Source: Cryptomeria japonica
Lineage: Eukaryota > Streptophyta > Pinopsida > Cupressales > Cupressaceae
Length of the DNA stretch: 64,000 nucleotides
Direction of reading: 5' to 3'
NCBI RefSeq assembly: GCF_030272615.1
Contig: NC_081411.1
Span: forward strand, 181,436,977 to 181,500,976
The notes beneath the pieces were generated by a model that saw only the letters and a list, made by a program, of their open reading frames with translations, did not search any database and was not told the DNA's origin. A program made the position numbers and the translations under genes. Shown in pieces: positions 46,548-59,758 of this stretch. Numbering within the stretch: the stretch's first letter is position 1; the number at the start of each line of letters is the position of its first letter.

Positions 46548-48294
46548 TGTTGGACACAATGAATCACTGAGAGGGAGGTGAATCAGTGATTTAAACAATT
46601 TTTACTTAATCAAAGCTATATCGATTCAATATGAAATACACAAAATGCAAACCGGTTACCAAAGCAATGCAAACAAGGTGTGTAGGAGAAATAACTAAAA
46701 GTTTAATACATCACACACATGAAGATACAACGCATAACACCAGATGTACGAGGAAAACCCAATGTGGGAAAAACCTCAGTGAGAATAGCTACTAGAGATC
46801 TGATTACAAATTTTAGCGCACCAACCCAAGAGCACCAACCCCTACACAATTTATAGGCTACAACCTAAAGTAGCTACAACCCCTGCACTAAGCACCTACT
46901 TGGTAAAAACAATATCAAAACTCAGATACACAAATGAGATCCCTATTGCAAATGAGGTTTTGCAACCCTTCAATACTCTGCTCTGTCGATTTCAATCTTA
47001 CTGGTTTGTGTTAACTTAACACACTACAACTTAGCCTTTCTGCGAATTCTAACTCTGCTAAATCTTCTCTCCCTCTGTTTTGTTGAATTCAACTCAAACT
47101 TGGTCACTCTCTATCAAGTACTGCTTCTTTCAGGTTGTCACCTCTGCGATCTATGCTCACTCTGTCGGTTTGTTCCTTACACCGGTTTACCGTGCTTCTC
47201 CTTACCGATACAATCTTTACTCACAAACACTTCAAGTGTTTTTCTCTTCGGCTCTCAGACAACAATTTCACACTCTCCTTCACCCTTCAGTAGCACCACT
47301 ATCTGTCTTAGGTCGCCATATTAAAATTAAAGCTTTCCCGCCAAAAACCAATTCAAACTGAGGGTGGCTAGGGTTTCCTTCTACTGACCAAATTTGCATC
47401 CAATCTGGTCCGATCCACCTTGGATTGCACACCTGCTTTGGAGGAATAAACCATCACGCATTTTCCAACTGTCCAAAGTATGTTTGCCAAAAATAGCAAA
47501 CTTGACCATGATTTTCGGCCTTGAAATCTGTTGACTCATTTATGACCTAGTTGTTTCCTTCTCGAGGTCCTCTTGCAATCTGATTTCCTTGCTTCGATCC
47601 AGGCACCAACAACTCCCTGATTTTCCTTTGTCGTTCATTCTTTCTCGAGTTGCATCAATCTGTTATCGACCCGTGATTTGTGGCTGTTTCATTTAATATT
47701 GACTAACTGCTCCAACAACCATGTCGATGGAAACTTCACTGACATTTGCATCCTCGCCACCTCAACTCCATGTGGCATCACGTCGACATATACTCATCTT
47801 ACCAACACAGGGTCGGTTTAAACTTGAATATTCAACAAAATCATACCGACACAAGCCCTTATCGGTAAAACCTTCTCCTGCTGCTATCCGGTTGCATACA
47901 TTACACTGGTAGCTCAACTTCACCTCTAGTGGTTTGTGATCTCTTTGTCACTCTGTCTCTTTATCACAAACAAACATCCAACCTTCATACCGGTTACAAT
48001 TTGACATGCCAACACACAACTACATATCACCTCTTACCAGTGATGTCATTGACAGTCTCAATACCTACTTATCTTCCACGCCTTCATACCGGTTGAATAG
48101 ACTTCATGTTAAACTTCCTTATATCAGTTCAATCTTCTTCATACCGGGTTGACATACCCTACTAGTAGCCTGCAATACTGGTTGACATCAATGACAACTC
48201 AATGCCAACAATCTCATCTTCTTCATACCGGGTTGACATACCCTACCGATAGTTTGCAATACCGGTTGACATCAATGACAACTCAATGCCAACA
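46548..48294 (-). repeat. Copia 3' LTR
   Basis: 1,747 bp, TGTTGGACAC...ATGCCAACA. It contains an 86-bp tandem duplication near its high-coordinate end (about 48130-48294; CATACCGGGTTGACATACCC occurs twice). It also has about 350 bp (47230-47605) that the 5' LTR lacks. Confidence 0.88.
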
Positions 48295-48306
48295 ATCTCC
48301 CCCTTT
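48295..48306 (-). other. Copia polypurine tract
   Basis: Minus strand AAAGGGGGAGAT next to the 3' LTR. Up to the RNase H end at about 48540, the DNA holds more CTCCCCC words and no gene. Confidence 0.85.
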
Positions 48307-48539
48307 GACATTGATGTCAACATTATCTTTTCCGATTTCTCTCCCCCTTTGACAACAATGGCAAAGGGAACCTTAGTCTGACACCACTAATCTCTTCCTT
48401 GTCTACACCCAATTAGGACACAATCTCCCCCTGTGTCCATGCTTCATGATTCAAGAGTCATAAGATAGTAACAATTGTTGACTCCCCTTGAATCATACAT
48501 CCCGGTACTCATTTAAGTGTTGTCGGATGGTGGGACAAC

Positions 48540-49897
48540 TCCCATATTGTGTCTCAAGTACTCAAATGGGCCCAAAGGAAGTGGCTAGGTAAATATGTCA
48601 GCAATTCGCTCACCAGTTGAAACATATTCAACAATGACCTCCTTATCTGCTACCTTCTCCTTCAAGAAGTGATACTTGATTGCAATGTGTTTTGTTCTTG
48701 AGTGCATTACTGGATTCTTGGAGATGTTGATTGCACTTGAGTTATCACACCAAATTGGAATAGGATCTGGTATCTCCACTTGTATGTCCTTCAATATTTG
48801 CTTCATCCATAGCACTTGTGAGAAACATGTAGCAACAACTATATATTCGGCCTCAACAGTGGATAATGACACTGAGTCTTGCTTCTTGTTGTTCCATGAT
48901 ACTAATGGGTCTCCTAAGTAGAAAGCACCCCCACTTGTACTTTTCCGGTCATCAATACTTCCTGCCCAATCTGCATTAGTATAAGCCTACAAAGAGAAGT
49001 TTCCTTTCTTTGGATACCAAAGGCCATAACTTATAGTTCCTTGCAGATACCTGAAGATTCTTCTGACTGCATTTAAGTGAGACTATTTAGGAGCAACTTC
49101 GAATCTTGCTACCATGCAAACAACTTGTACAATGTTTGGTCTAGATGTTGTTAAATATAACAGACTACCAATCATAGACCTATACAATGTTTTCTCAACT
49201 TCCGGTGACTCATCTAGTTTTCTCAACTTACAACCAGTAACCATTGGAGTAATTACCAGTTTGTTGTCCTCCATTTCAAATTTCTTCAGTATGTCTTTCA
49301 CATACTTGGTTTGGGAGATGAAAATTCCTTTCTCCTTCTCTAAGATCTACAAACGAAGAAAATAGGACAACTCGCCTAGCATGGACATCTCAAATTCTAT
49401 CTTCATCTGATCTGCAAATTCTTTGCACATGATGTCCTTGTCTCCACCAAAGATAATATCATCCACATATACAACCACTATAATCATGTGATCTTCATTT
49501 ACCTTGACATACAAGTTACTGTCTGCATTCCCTTTGTGGAATCCTTGCTCTTTCAAGTATTTATCCAACCGGGAATACCATGCTCTAGGAGCCTGCTTCA
49601 AGCCATACAAGGCTTTCTTCAACCGATATACAAAACTTTCATCATCATGTAAAAGATAACCCTCTCTGGTTGTTGCATATACACCTCTTCTTCAAGGTTA
49701 CCATTCAAAAAAATAGATTTGACATCCATTTGGTAAGCCTTGTAGCCTTTATAGGCAGAGAAAGCTAAAAACATTCTTATTGCCTCTAACCTTTTAACCG
49801 GTGCAAAGGTTTCTTCAAAGTCAATACCTTCCACTTGAGCATACCCTTTGCAAACTAACCTTGCTTTATGTTGGATTATCTTTCCTTCTTCATTCAT
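48540..49897 (-). pseudogene. Copia reverse transcriptase and RNase H
   Basis: Four broken frames. [62 protein letters not shown], and an intact active site VYVDDIIFGGD. RNase H: DWAGSIDDRKSTSGGAF, LSTVEAEYIVVAT, DNSSAINISKNP, HSRTKHIAIKYHFLKE and ADIFT. Stops or frameshifts lie near 49619, 49347, 49083 and 48872. Unlike the copia at 32609, the YVDD loop has no insertion. Confidence 0.9.
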
Positions 49898-50143
49898 CTT
49901 GTTCCGGTAGACCCACTTGGTACCTATGACATTCTTGTCTGCCGGTCTAGGAACAAGTTCCCATGTTTAATTTTTTTCGATTTGTTTCAACTATTCATCC
50001 ATGACTTCTACCCTTTTCTCACTTTTGTTAGCTTCATCAAAAGTTTTGGGTTATAATTCTGTCATGAGGTATAAATTTACCCGCTCATCATTCAGGGCTA
50101 GTCTTCTTCTGGTCTGCACACCTTCATTTTTATCTCCTATGAT

Positions 50144-51580
50144 CTATTCTTCTGGATGGTTCTTTTGCACATACCGTTTGGAGTTCTTGCTTGGCGCTTC
50201 TTCTACTGCTCCATTGTTAGAATGATCTTCATGCTCATCATCTGAAGCATCAATATAGGGTGTCGGTGTAGATTCTTTCTTATGTAGGTCTTCATCTATT
50301 CTCACATTTATACTATCAACCATTTTTCTCAATTTCTTGCTATAGCATTTGTAGGATTTTCTCTTGGTTGAGTAACCCAAGAAGATTCCTTCATCACTTC
50401 TGGAATCAAAACTTCATAATCCATCAACATCTCTCTCGATGAAGCACTTACTTCCAAACACTCTAAAATGCTTAAGTGATGGTTTCCAATTGTACCATAA
50501 CTCATAAGGAGTCATTCTATTGTTCACTCTGAGCTGTACTCGGTTTAATGTATAGACAATAGTATGAACTGCTTCCTTCTAGTATGTATCTGGTATGTTG
50601 GCCTCATTCAACATTGTTCTAGCCATTTCCTTTACTATCCTATTCTTTCTTTCTGCCACACCATTCTGCTGTGGTGTTCTTGCAGTAGAATATTGTCTCC
50701 AGATTCCATGTTTCTCACAATAGTCAATAAACTCATTTGAAGAATATTATCTACCCCAGTCTGATCTTAAACACTTTGACTGGTGTCCATTGTCATTTTC
50801 AACCATCCTTCTAAAAAATTTGAATCTTTCAAATGCCTGTGGTTTTTCATGCAAAAATGTCACCCAAGTCATCCTTGAGTAGTCATCAATGAATAGCATG
50901 AAGTATCTCTCACCAGTCAAAGCCCTTGTCCTTGATGGTTAACATAAATCTGTATGTACTAACTCTAGAGGTCTTGAGGTATTATACTCTTTTGTTTTGC
51001 AACTCACTTTGATTTGATTGCCTCTGATGCATTCATCACAAAAGGTACTTGCTGGTTTAGTTATTTGTGGAAAGTTTCTTACATATCGGTTCTTGCTTAT
51101 CTTCACTAGATTATCAAAGTTCACATGGCCTAATCTTTGGTGCCACAACCAACTTTCAACAACCTGTCCCATCATACATTGGGACTCATAGAATTCCCTC
51201 AGATTGTAGACATTACCATCTATTCTCTTTCCTTTTGCCACAATCTGACCGGTACTCTGCTTTCTTATATGAAAACCGATAGAGTCAAATGTGAACTTGT
51301 ACCCTTTGTCACACATCTGACTTACACTCAGGAAATTGTGCTTTAGTCCTTCCACATAGTACACATCATGAGCCTTAAGCTTACCATCAATATTCAATGT
51401 ACCATGACCTTTAATCTTGATAGAGGAATTGTCACCAAAATGGATAGAACCACCATTCCAATCATCAAGCTTGATAAAAAATTTCTTGTCTCTGGTCATG
51501 TGATTTGAGCAGCCACTATCAACTACCCATAAATTTTTCCTTTCAGCATGTAGAGCAGTCTGCACAATCAAGCCTGACAC
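50144..51580 (-). pseudogene. Copia protease and integrase
   Basis: The protease active site is intact: LWVVDSGCSNHMTRD (about 51515). The integrase zinc region LWHQRLGHVNF...CDECIRGN follows, then HTDLC with a stop right after it (50939). Beyond the stop the core is readable through further stops: LRSDWGR, stop, YSSNEF, and NGVAERKNR. The end contains GYSTKRKSYKCYSKK. So the second catalytic Asp remains but the GGE segment is damaged. Confidence 0.85.
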
Positions 51581-52144
51581 TGTCTTGTTCTTCTCCTTCT
51601 CTATCCAAACCTATTTTTCTTCTTTCTTCTCCTCTTCTATCATCTTGTGTTCTAGTTTAGTCTCTATCTTCTAATCCAGTATTGTTTTCTTTTGCTTACC
51701 AGTTCTCAGCTTACAATTCCTTGCTATGTGACCAAAATTTTGATACTTGTAACATTTTATATTAGCATTGAAAGATGTATGCAAAGCATTCTTGTATGAC
51801 ATCTGCACACTTCTCCTACACTCATAACTCTTGTGACCAAACTCATTGCAATTCTAGCAAGTGACATTTGTACCCAGTAAAGCAACAAACGAGTTTCTAC
51901 TCTCTAAACTGGGGTTTACATTCATTTTCCTACAGTTTGCCATTCTATGATTGAACTTATTACACTAGTGACAATAACCATGAAAGTTTGGAACATACTA
52001 GTTAGATTGTCTTGGTTCGGCAAATGACTACCTCATCGGGGGTCTTCCTTTCATGCAACTGACTCTGGTGAATCCTTCATGATCAGCTCGTACATTTCTC
52101 CTTTGATCTGCATGTCGGTGCATTGAGTATGGTCTCTGGTTCAT
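51581..52144 (-). pseudogene. Copia gag C-terminal zinc knuckles
   Basis: Through several stops the minus strand shows a series of CCHC-like knuckles (HRMANCRKM, CNEFGHKSYEC, CYKYQNFGHIARNC) and then a Glu/Lys-rich stretch before the protease. The multi-knuckle layout matches ORF1 of the A/B/C family. Confidence 0.65.
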
Positions 52145-53755
52145 TTATTGTGTATATCGGTTTGTGTGATGGTTCTTAACAACATCTGCATATGTCTTCT
52201 TACCTATAGGTTTGCTTACCATGAATATCTTCTTCTCTAAACCTTCATTTGAAGAAGTAAACAATATCTCCTTACTAGATATGTCTTTGCCATTTGAATT
52301 TTGACCCTCTTCAAATCCCAAGCCACTGTTATCCTTAGATTGCTTCTGTTTGCTCAACATCTTGTCTAAAGCTTTGGTGCTGCCTTCATATTTGCTTCTT
52401 ACTTTCATTTCTTCCTTGCTTTTTTCTAATTCCTTCCGGAGTTTGACAATTTCTTCTTCTAGGTTGTGATGCTCCTTCTCCTTTTTACTCAAGAGGGTGC
52501 TAGTAACTTCACAGATCCTCTTGGCTTCTTCCAATTGAAGTTTTAGATCTACAATTGCTTTCTTAGACTCTTCAAGAGATTTCTCCAACATCTCTTGTTC
52601 TTCAGTTGCAGCCTTTTTCACCTTCTTCAAATCTTTTCTTGTTTTCTTCAGCTCTTCCAAGGCATTGATGAGCTCCGCTTCAAGATCTACTTCTCCTTCT
52701 TGCTCTTTCTCTTCTCCTTCTTCAGGTACCAGAACCTCTTGGGCCATGAAAAGGGTTGCACTAACATCATCTTCACTGCAACAGTCATCTGAGACACTCT
52801 CCTCATTTGTGGTATCATTTTCATGTGTGTAAAGACTATTCTGCTTCCGGTTGCCTCTTCTACCATACTGGTAGACATTCTTCTTCATGTCCTTACCATA
52901 TGATCTTCTACGACTTGACTGATCATCTTCATTCTTATCACCATAGAGACGTTTGGTAGCAAAATATCCAATCTTTCCACAGTTGAAATATTTTAGGGGC
53001 ATCTTGCCTTTGTATATTCCTGAACCCGTGTTGAGTCTTCTGACAAGGTTTTTCATGATATCATTAGAGTCTTCACCGGTTCCATCATGAGCAAACTCTT
53101 TTTTTGCTTTTCTTGATGTTTTGAATGCAACTTCTTTCTTCATAGCCTCAGTACTGACAGTCCTCATTTCACAAGTAGTTAGGGAACCATACAACTCATC
53201 CATTGTAAAGACTTTCAGATCTTTTGCTTCTTCTATTGTTGAAACCTTTGTATCATACTTAGGTGTGAGGGATCTAAGTACTTTCTTCACTACTACCTCA
53301 TCTTTTATTTCTTCTCCAAGCCCTCTAATGGTGTTTGTTGTTTCATCAATCCTTTGGAGATAGTCAACAATCTTGTCTTCATCTCTCATCTTCAAACCCT
53401 CAAGCTGTGTTCCCAATGTTTGTAGCTTGGCTTCCTTGACTTTAGCATCATCTTCAAATATTTTCTGCAACTTATCCCAAGTTGCTTTGGCAGATGAGTA
53501 GTGCATGACGTTAACAAACTCATTATTAGATAACCCACTAAGAATATAATTTTTTGCCTTAGCATTGTTCTCATATTCCTTCTTAGCATCTATATCAGTA
53601 GGAGGATTATTAGGGACTGTATACCCATTCACAACTGACATCCATACATCACAACCTAGAGAGGACAAATATGTTTCCATTCTTCTACTCCAAAAGGCAT
53701 AGTTGACACCATCAAACATAGGGGATTTTGAGGAGGTTGATTCATTTCTTGCCAT
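52145..53755 (-). pseudogene. Copia gag: N-terminal domain and coiled coil
   Basis: Start at the ATG 53755 (MARNESTSSKSPMFDGVNYAFW), three codons inside the longest frame. Residues 1-230 match the copia gag domain (MFDGVNYAFWSRRMETYL, ATWDKLQKIFE, LKMRDEDKIVDYLQRI). A degenerate knuckle KYFNCGKIGYFATKRL follows, with the first and last Cys lost. Then an acidic segment and a long coiled coil (EELKKTRKDLKKVKKAA... to ...KALDKMLSKQKQ) ending in SGLGFEEGQ. The protein packages element RNA. The frame is fully open over 537 codons, the best-kept gene of this element. Confidence 0.9.
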
Positions 53756-53816
53756 TGTGAACACTTAACAGGATCTAACCAAGCTAGAGAAATCTTTGAC
53801 AAAATAGGGTACCTAG

Positions 53817-53830
53817 GCTCTAATACCAAT
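53817..53830 (-). other. PBS (tRNA-iMet) of copia
   Basis: Minus strand ATTGGTATTAGAGC, adjacent to the LTR; one change from the consensus core. Confidence 0.85.
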
Positions 53831-55101
53831 TGTTGGACACAATGGATCACTGAGAGGGGGGTGAATTAGTGATTTAAATAATTTTTACTTAATCAGAGCT
53901 ATACCAGTTCAATATGAAATACACAAAATGCAGACTGGTTACCAAAGCAATGCAAACAAGGTGTGTAGGAGAAATAACTAAAATATTAATACATCACACA
54001 CATGAAGATGCAACACATAACACCAGATGTACGAGGAAAACCCAATGTGGGAAGAACCTCAGTGAGAATAGCTGTTGGAGATCTTCTGCGCCAATCCAAC
54101 CTCACAATGAATAGATTTGATTACAAATTTTAGGGCACCAACCCAAGGAGAAATAACCCCTGATTTATGAGCACCAACCCCTACACAATTTATAGTCTAC
54201 AACCTAAAGGACCTACAACCCCTACACTAAGCATCTACTCAGTGAAAATAATATGAAAACTCAGATGCACAAATGAGATCCCTATTGCAAATGAGGTTTT
54301 GCAACCCTTCAATACTTTGCTATGTCGATTTCAATCTTACTGGTTTGTGTTAACTTAACACACACTGCAACTTAGCCTTTCTACAAATTCTAACTCTATT
54401 AAATCTTCTCTCCCTCTGTTCTTCTGAATTCAACTCACACTTGGTCACTCTCTATCAGGTACTGCTTCTTTTAGTTTGTCACCTCTACAATCTATGCTCA
54501 CTCTGTCGGTTTGTTCCTTATATCGATTTACCCTTCTTCTCCTTATCGGTATAATCTTTACTCACAAACAACTCCCTGATCTTCCTCTGTCTTTCATTCT
54601 TTCTCGAGCCATATCAATCTATTATCGACTCGTGATTTGTGGTTGTTTCATTTAATGTTGACTAACTGCTCCAACAACCATGTTGATGGAAACTTGACCG
54701 ACCTCTGCATGCTTGCCACCTCAACTCCATGTGGCATCACGTTGACATACACTCAGTTTATCGACATAAGGTCGGTTTAAACTTGAATATTCAACAAACA
54801 CATACCGACACAAGCCCTTACCAGTAAAACTTACTCCTCCTGCTATCCGATTGCATACACTACACCGGTAGCTCAACTTCACCTCTGGTGGTTTGTGATC
54901 TCTTTGTCACTCTGCCTCTTTATTACAAACAAATAATCAACCTTCATACTGGTTATAATTTGACATGCCAACACACAACTACATATCACCTCTTATCGGT
55001 GATGTCACTAATAATCTCAATACCCGCTTGTCTTCCATGCCTTCATACCGGTTTTATCTTCCACAATACCAGTTGACAAGCCTTCATGTTAAACTTCCTT
55101 A
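53831..55101 (-). repeat. Copia 5' LTR, inner part
   Basis: TGTTGGACAC to the nested insertion point. The outer 61 bp lie at 61699-61759, after copy B. It lacks about 350 bp and one 86-bp unit that the 3' LTR has. Confidence 0.88.
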
Positions 55102-55898
55102 TGTTAGGATTCCCATAGATACTGAGAGGGGGGGGTGAATCAGTATCTAATCGGTAATTAGAATTTCTTAACTTAAAACATGTAGAGCATATTATAACAG
55201 TGTACCGATATGCAAGAAATAATGCAATAAACAAAAATGAAAGAAACCACATGAAAATCACACCATAACACAATGATTTAACGAGGAAACCTGGTGTGGG
55301 AAAAACCTCGGTGGGATTTGTGACCCACAATATTCACTTACTGGCCAATAAGAGAATATTACTTACAAGAGGGGCCTGCACATGCAGGAAGGCCAATTGC
55401 CTAGAGCTCACTGCTTAATGGGAAGTCTCACTGACTTACAATGTGGATGATACAAATCCAATGTCTTGTACTGGTTTACAATAGCATCTATAATGCCAGA
55501 TTCAGTACCGGTTTCTACTCTGTTCTTTACATAAAACCCTTAACCTATATTTCGCATAATAGGTCTGCCTAATAATTTTTCCTATCCATATTCCTTACTT
55601 CTTAAAATGTCCTACAATGGCCTTTTATATATGTGTGTCATTTTACAATGATACCAAGTCGGCTTTACAAAGTTTTTACAATAATAAACAAAATATAATA
55701 TATCAAAAATCTTGTCGGCCTCTATGCCAGTATGCTTCCTTTCTCTGTGCCGGTGCCAGTGGTCTGAGTGCCGGTGTAGAGTGTGATCTGCTGATGCCGG
55801 TGTAATGCCTTGCCGGTGCCATAGGATTGTAAGGTTGCCATCAATGACACAACCTTCAATCACCTTCAATGTCTCATTGGAGTGTGCATATGCCAACA
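55102..55898 (-). repeat. 3' LTR of copy B
   Basis: 797 bp, TGTTAGGATTCCC...TATGCCAACA on the plus strand; run of eight G near the PBS-side end. Confidence 0.92.
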
Positions 55899-55911
55899 AT
55901 CTCCCCCTTTG
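55899..55911 (-). other. Polypurine tract of copy B
   Basis: Minus strand AAAGGGGGAGAT directly before the 3' LTR, identical to the two copia elements' tract. The DNA from 55912 to 56238 is the ORF2 3' flank and shows no gene. Confidence 0.88.
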
Positions 55912-56238
55912 GCATTGATGGCAACACTCATGAGAAAATTCAAAAGTGTATCCAAAACTTGTGAAGTCCAAAAACTGTTTCCAAAAATGTGTTACCAAAA
56001 AAAATGTGTGCTCCCCCTGAGCATATGATTCCTGTGATTTTGGATTTTCTCATACCACTACTCCCCCTTTGGCATCAATGACAGAGGTTGTCAAGGTGTC
56101 AATAGAGTTGTAGTCTCAACCTTGTACCTGTGTGGTCACCAATTGAAAAAGATCAGCCAAAATCAGGCTTATACTATCTATAAACTTCTTACTGTCTCTT
56201 ATTGTTGTCTCGGTTCTTTGAACTGTACTGGTGAGGTA

Positions 56239-59200
56239 CTACATATGCTCTGCCGGTGTTCTCTGTCCCTGTACAAGTGCCTCAGATATTTCCTTCCACA
56301 TGAATGCTAGATAGTCCAATCTTGGACTCAGTCTTAGTCTCAAACTTTTTGCCTTATCTACTATTCTCTGCTTTTCTCTTCCCAACTTGAGTAACTCATC
56401 CTCAAAATTTGTTATTTGCTGTTCAAAAACTGATAATGTATCCAGTGAGTTAACAAAATTGTTTGCAAGTTTATTGATTTCATCTCGTGCCTTGCTCATC
56501 TGCTTATCTATGTCAGCTGTTAGTAGGTTTGTCTTGCATATGTCTTTATACAAAGTTTTGAACTCTTTCAGTAAATTGCATAGTTCCGGTAGAAGTGTGT
56601 CAAATTCCCTTGTACACTTCTTTATCTGATTTTCAAAGAATTTTTGCCTTTCAAGTTCCATCTTATCCTTTAATGCCTCTTCCTTTACTTGCTCAATTGT
56701 CACTGTGTTCTCAGTGATGTACTTGGACAAAATGTCAATTTGACTTAAAGAATCTTTATTGTCTATGTTGCAATTAGGAGCTAGCCTCTTCAAAATTGGG
56801 ATTGTATCGTCTATAGCCTTATAAGCTTGTGAATTACAATCTATTATCCTTTTGATTGAATCTAAGAGTACTTCTGTTACATTAGTTGATTTATAGCCTG
56901 CTGATGAGGAACCAACATTCCGAATACTGCCGGTGGAGGAAGTGACCAAGCTTGTTGTGACCTCTAGTAGGTCTGTTTGTGTTTGCATTTCCTTAAGCAA
57001 TGGTTTTTGTACTTCTCCTATTGCCAGTTGCACTGTTTCCTCATGAATCTGTTCCTGTACCTGTTCCAGAGCTTGTTGCTCTTCTTGTTTCTCTTTCTGT
57101 TGCTCTGTCTCAGTCTGAGTCTAAGTCTCTACTTGTTCTCCTGTGTCCGGTTTCTCTTGTGTTTGATTAGTTTGCTTAGTTACCGGTGGCTCACTAGTCA
57201 TGTCTATCTTACCAGTTGTATCTTTATCTACCACAATGTTGATCTTTTGTGTATCAACATCTACTATGTATAAGACTTCAGGATTGGGATTGATATCCTC
57301 TACATCCATACTTTCAACTGCCGGTTGATCTTCTGTAGTTCTTGTTGTTACTGGTGGAGTGATCAAAGGAGGTGGGGGTAAGTTGTCTTTTACTTTGATA
57401 CTTGGAGGTCCACCAACCTTTCCTTTACCTTTGTCCTTGTCCTTCTGATATACCTTTATAGGTTTGTGGCTCATGTACTCTTCCTTTTTTTTTTTTTCAA
57501 CTAGGAATATATCCCATACATTTTCTATTTCTTCAGTTACCTCATTGACTCTTCCAACCATTAATGCAATGTGCTGGTGTGTAGTAGAGAATACTGACCG
57601 GTTGGCTTCTGCAATTAATTCATCTATTTCTTTAGGTGAGTTCACTGGGTAAACAACAAGTAGCTTTTCTATCTTGATTTTCTTATCAAGATCTACAACA
57701 ACTTGCCTTATTGCTTCCAATCTTTTAAACAATTCTTTAGGTAGTTCATCTACCACTTACATCAAAAATTTCTTATACATGTCCATGTGCAAAATAACAC
57801 TATTCTCAACTTGTTCTTTTTCATCTGCTGTCAGAGTGTCATACAATTTCTCTATATTATTTAGTTTCCCTTCCTCTGTAATTTCATTTAGCAATATGTC
57901 AAGAGGGGCCATGTTTTGTTTTGTCCTCTTCTTCTTTTTGGGTGTTAGTTTCTTCTTTGGTGTAGTCTTTCTAACCGGAGATCTCACTGCTTGTTGTTTC
58001 TATCTTGTTCTCCTGGGTGAAGGTGTGGTTTCCGGTGAAGGATCTCTTTTCCTTACAACTCTCTTGAAAGTTGTAGGCATGTCATTCTCCGAAGAAGTGT
58101 GGTGATAGGTGAGTTTCAGGCTGTGGAGCTCCTAACTCATCCTCAGTGATACCGGTTTGTTTCGTCACATCTTCTTTAATAGCCTTTGCCTGTTTAGAAC
58201 CTCTTCTTACAACTGCCTCAACCTTTTTTACTCTTTTATGAGATTGTATTTGACTTTCTATGGTTTCAGCACTACCAAATACTTCTTCCTTTGGTTCTCT
58301 GGGCGCTTCTAGAAGTGCTTTAGCATATGTTTCAATGATAAGGTCATCAGTCTCATAACCCATTTCTATTACCCAAATTGTCCTTGGGATGACTGCTTCC
58401 ATCCAGATCTCATCCTTTTTGATTACAAAGCATATGTTATCTTTATACTTGTCAACAATTTTCTATGATAATCTGATTCTCTTCTTCATTTTGGCCTTAA
58501 GTGCTTGAAAGTATTCATTGATATTCTTTTCCTTGTCTTCACCCATGTTATTGAATAGTTCTGTTAATTGTTTCCATACCGGTATATCAAATCCAAGTTC
58601 TTTATAACCTATACCGGGAACCTGTTTGGTTATGTATAGCATCAAGCATACAAGTAGATTTCCAAACCTAAAAGTTCCTTTCTTATCTTTCTTTATCTTG
58701 CCTAAGTTCTCAATTAACTCATCTTTTAACCATTCACATATGTCAATTTTCACATTGTCTGTAATCATGTCATAAACATTCTTAATGCATAAACTTGAAA
58801 CTAAGTTGAGTCTATTTGCATGAGTTGCTTTATACCCTAAAATCATGCTGATAAATCTCACATTAGTGTCGGTTACATCATTGACTCTCAAGGACCTTTT
58901 GTCAGATGTTGCACCAGTTAGCTTAGTTACTAGGTCATTTGAGACCTTTTTAGTCTTGTCTGGCCTTTTACCGGTTGAGGGTAACCTTGTCACTGCTTTG
59001 ACAACTTCCTTGGTAATTTTGTGAATTGCATCTAACCAGAAAAATTCACCATGTACCCTACTTAAGACTATCCTAATCACATCCTTGGAGAATTCAAGAA
59101 TGCTAAGGATTTCAGTAAATCCTAGGGTTTCAACAATTTTATGTTCACTTTTTACATTTTCGGATTCATCACATATGACAGATTTATACATTGTTTTGAT

Positions 59201-59410
59201 CTCTTCATCTCCTAATTCCTCTATGTTGCAATGAATGTAAATTCTGGGGTCTTCAACATAAACAACTCCTTTTGGAATTTGAGAAAAAGCACCTACAGTA
59301 TCATCTTTCTTTGCTACCTCGGGAACTAGTTGAAATACGAGCCTAGGGCATTTTATAACCTCGACTACAGTAGGGTTTGCTATATATTCAAGTGCAGAGG
59401 TGGATGCCAT
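56239..59410 (-). pseudogene. ORF2 of copy B: large unrecognised retroelement protein
   Basis: About 1,050 codons from ATG 59410 (MASTSALEYIANP; an upstream in-frame Met at 59554 is not shared by copy A). Stops near 58463, 57757 and 57121 and one frameshift between 58082 and 57987 break it. Residues 1-320 form the part conserved in all copies: VGAFSQIPKGVVYVED, FFWLDAIHKITKEVVKAVTRL, DTNVRFISMILGYKAT, DICEWLKDELIENLGKIK, GNLLVCLMLYI. A basic stretch (RKTTPKKKLTPKKKKR) could be a nuclear signal. Then Pro-rich linkers, and a coiled-coil C-terminus ending RLDYLAFMWKEISEAL. No enzymatic motif. A distant link to the plant transposon-protein domain (PF20167-like order) is a guess. Confidence 0.75.
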
Positions 59411-59758
59411 GATGATAAATACCTTTTTCTGCCTTAGGGTGGATTGATTGCTTGAAGTGTTCTTGCCTCTTTGCTCGAAATGCCTTAGCTCATAATTTTC
59501 GCGCTCTTCAAATGTTTGAAATCTCGGTGAAGTGAAATGGAGCAAAAATCGCAAATTTATAAAGTTTATTTGCCATCTACCATATTTAATGCATGCCGGT
59601 TAAGTAGTCACTTAACATGTTTGCCGGTATATAAGTATTTGTCAACTTCTCATCTTGAATCGAGGGAATAATAGCACATCTGTCATTTGATTGCCAAACC
59701 CTCAAAGAAGCTTTCTTCAGTTTGATGAAGAACTTCCTGCCGGTGGAGCAATACTCTG

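Noticed and set aside
47080-47361. ORF of 93 codons on the plus strand
   Set aside because: Lies in the copia LTR, on the strand opposite to the element, and is missing from the partner LTR through the 350-bp gap.
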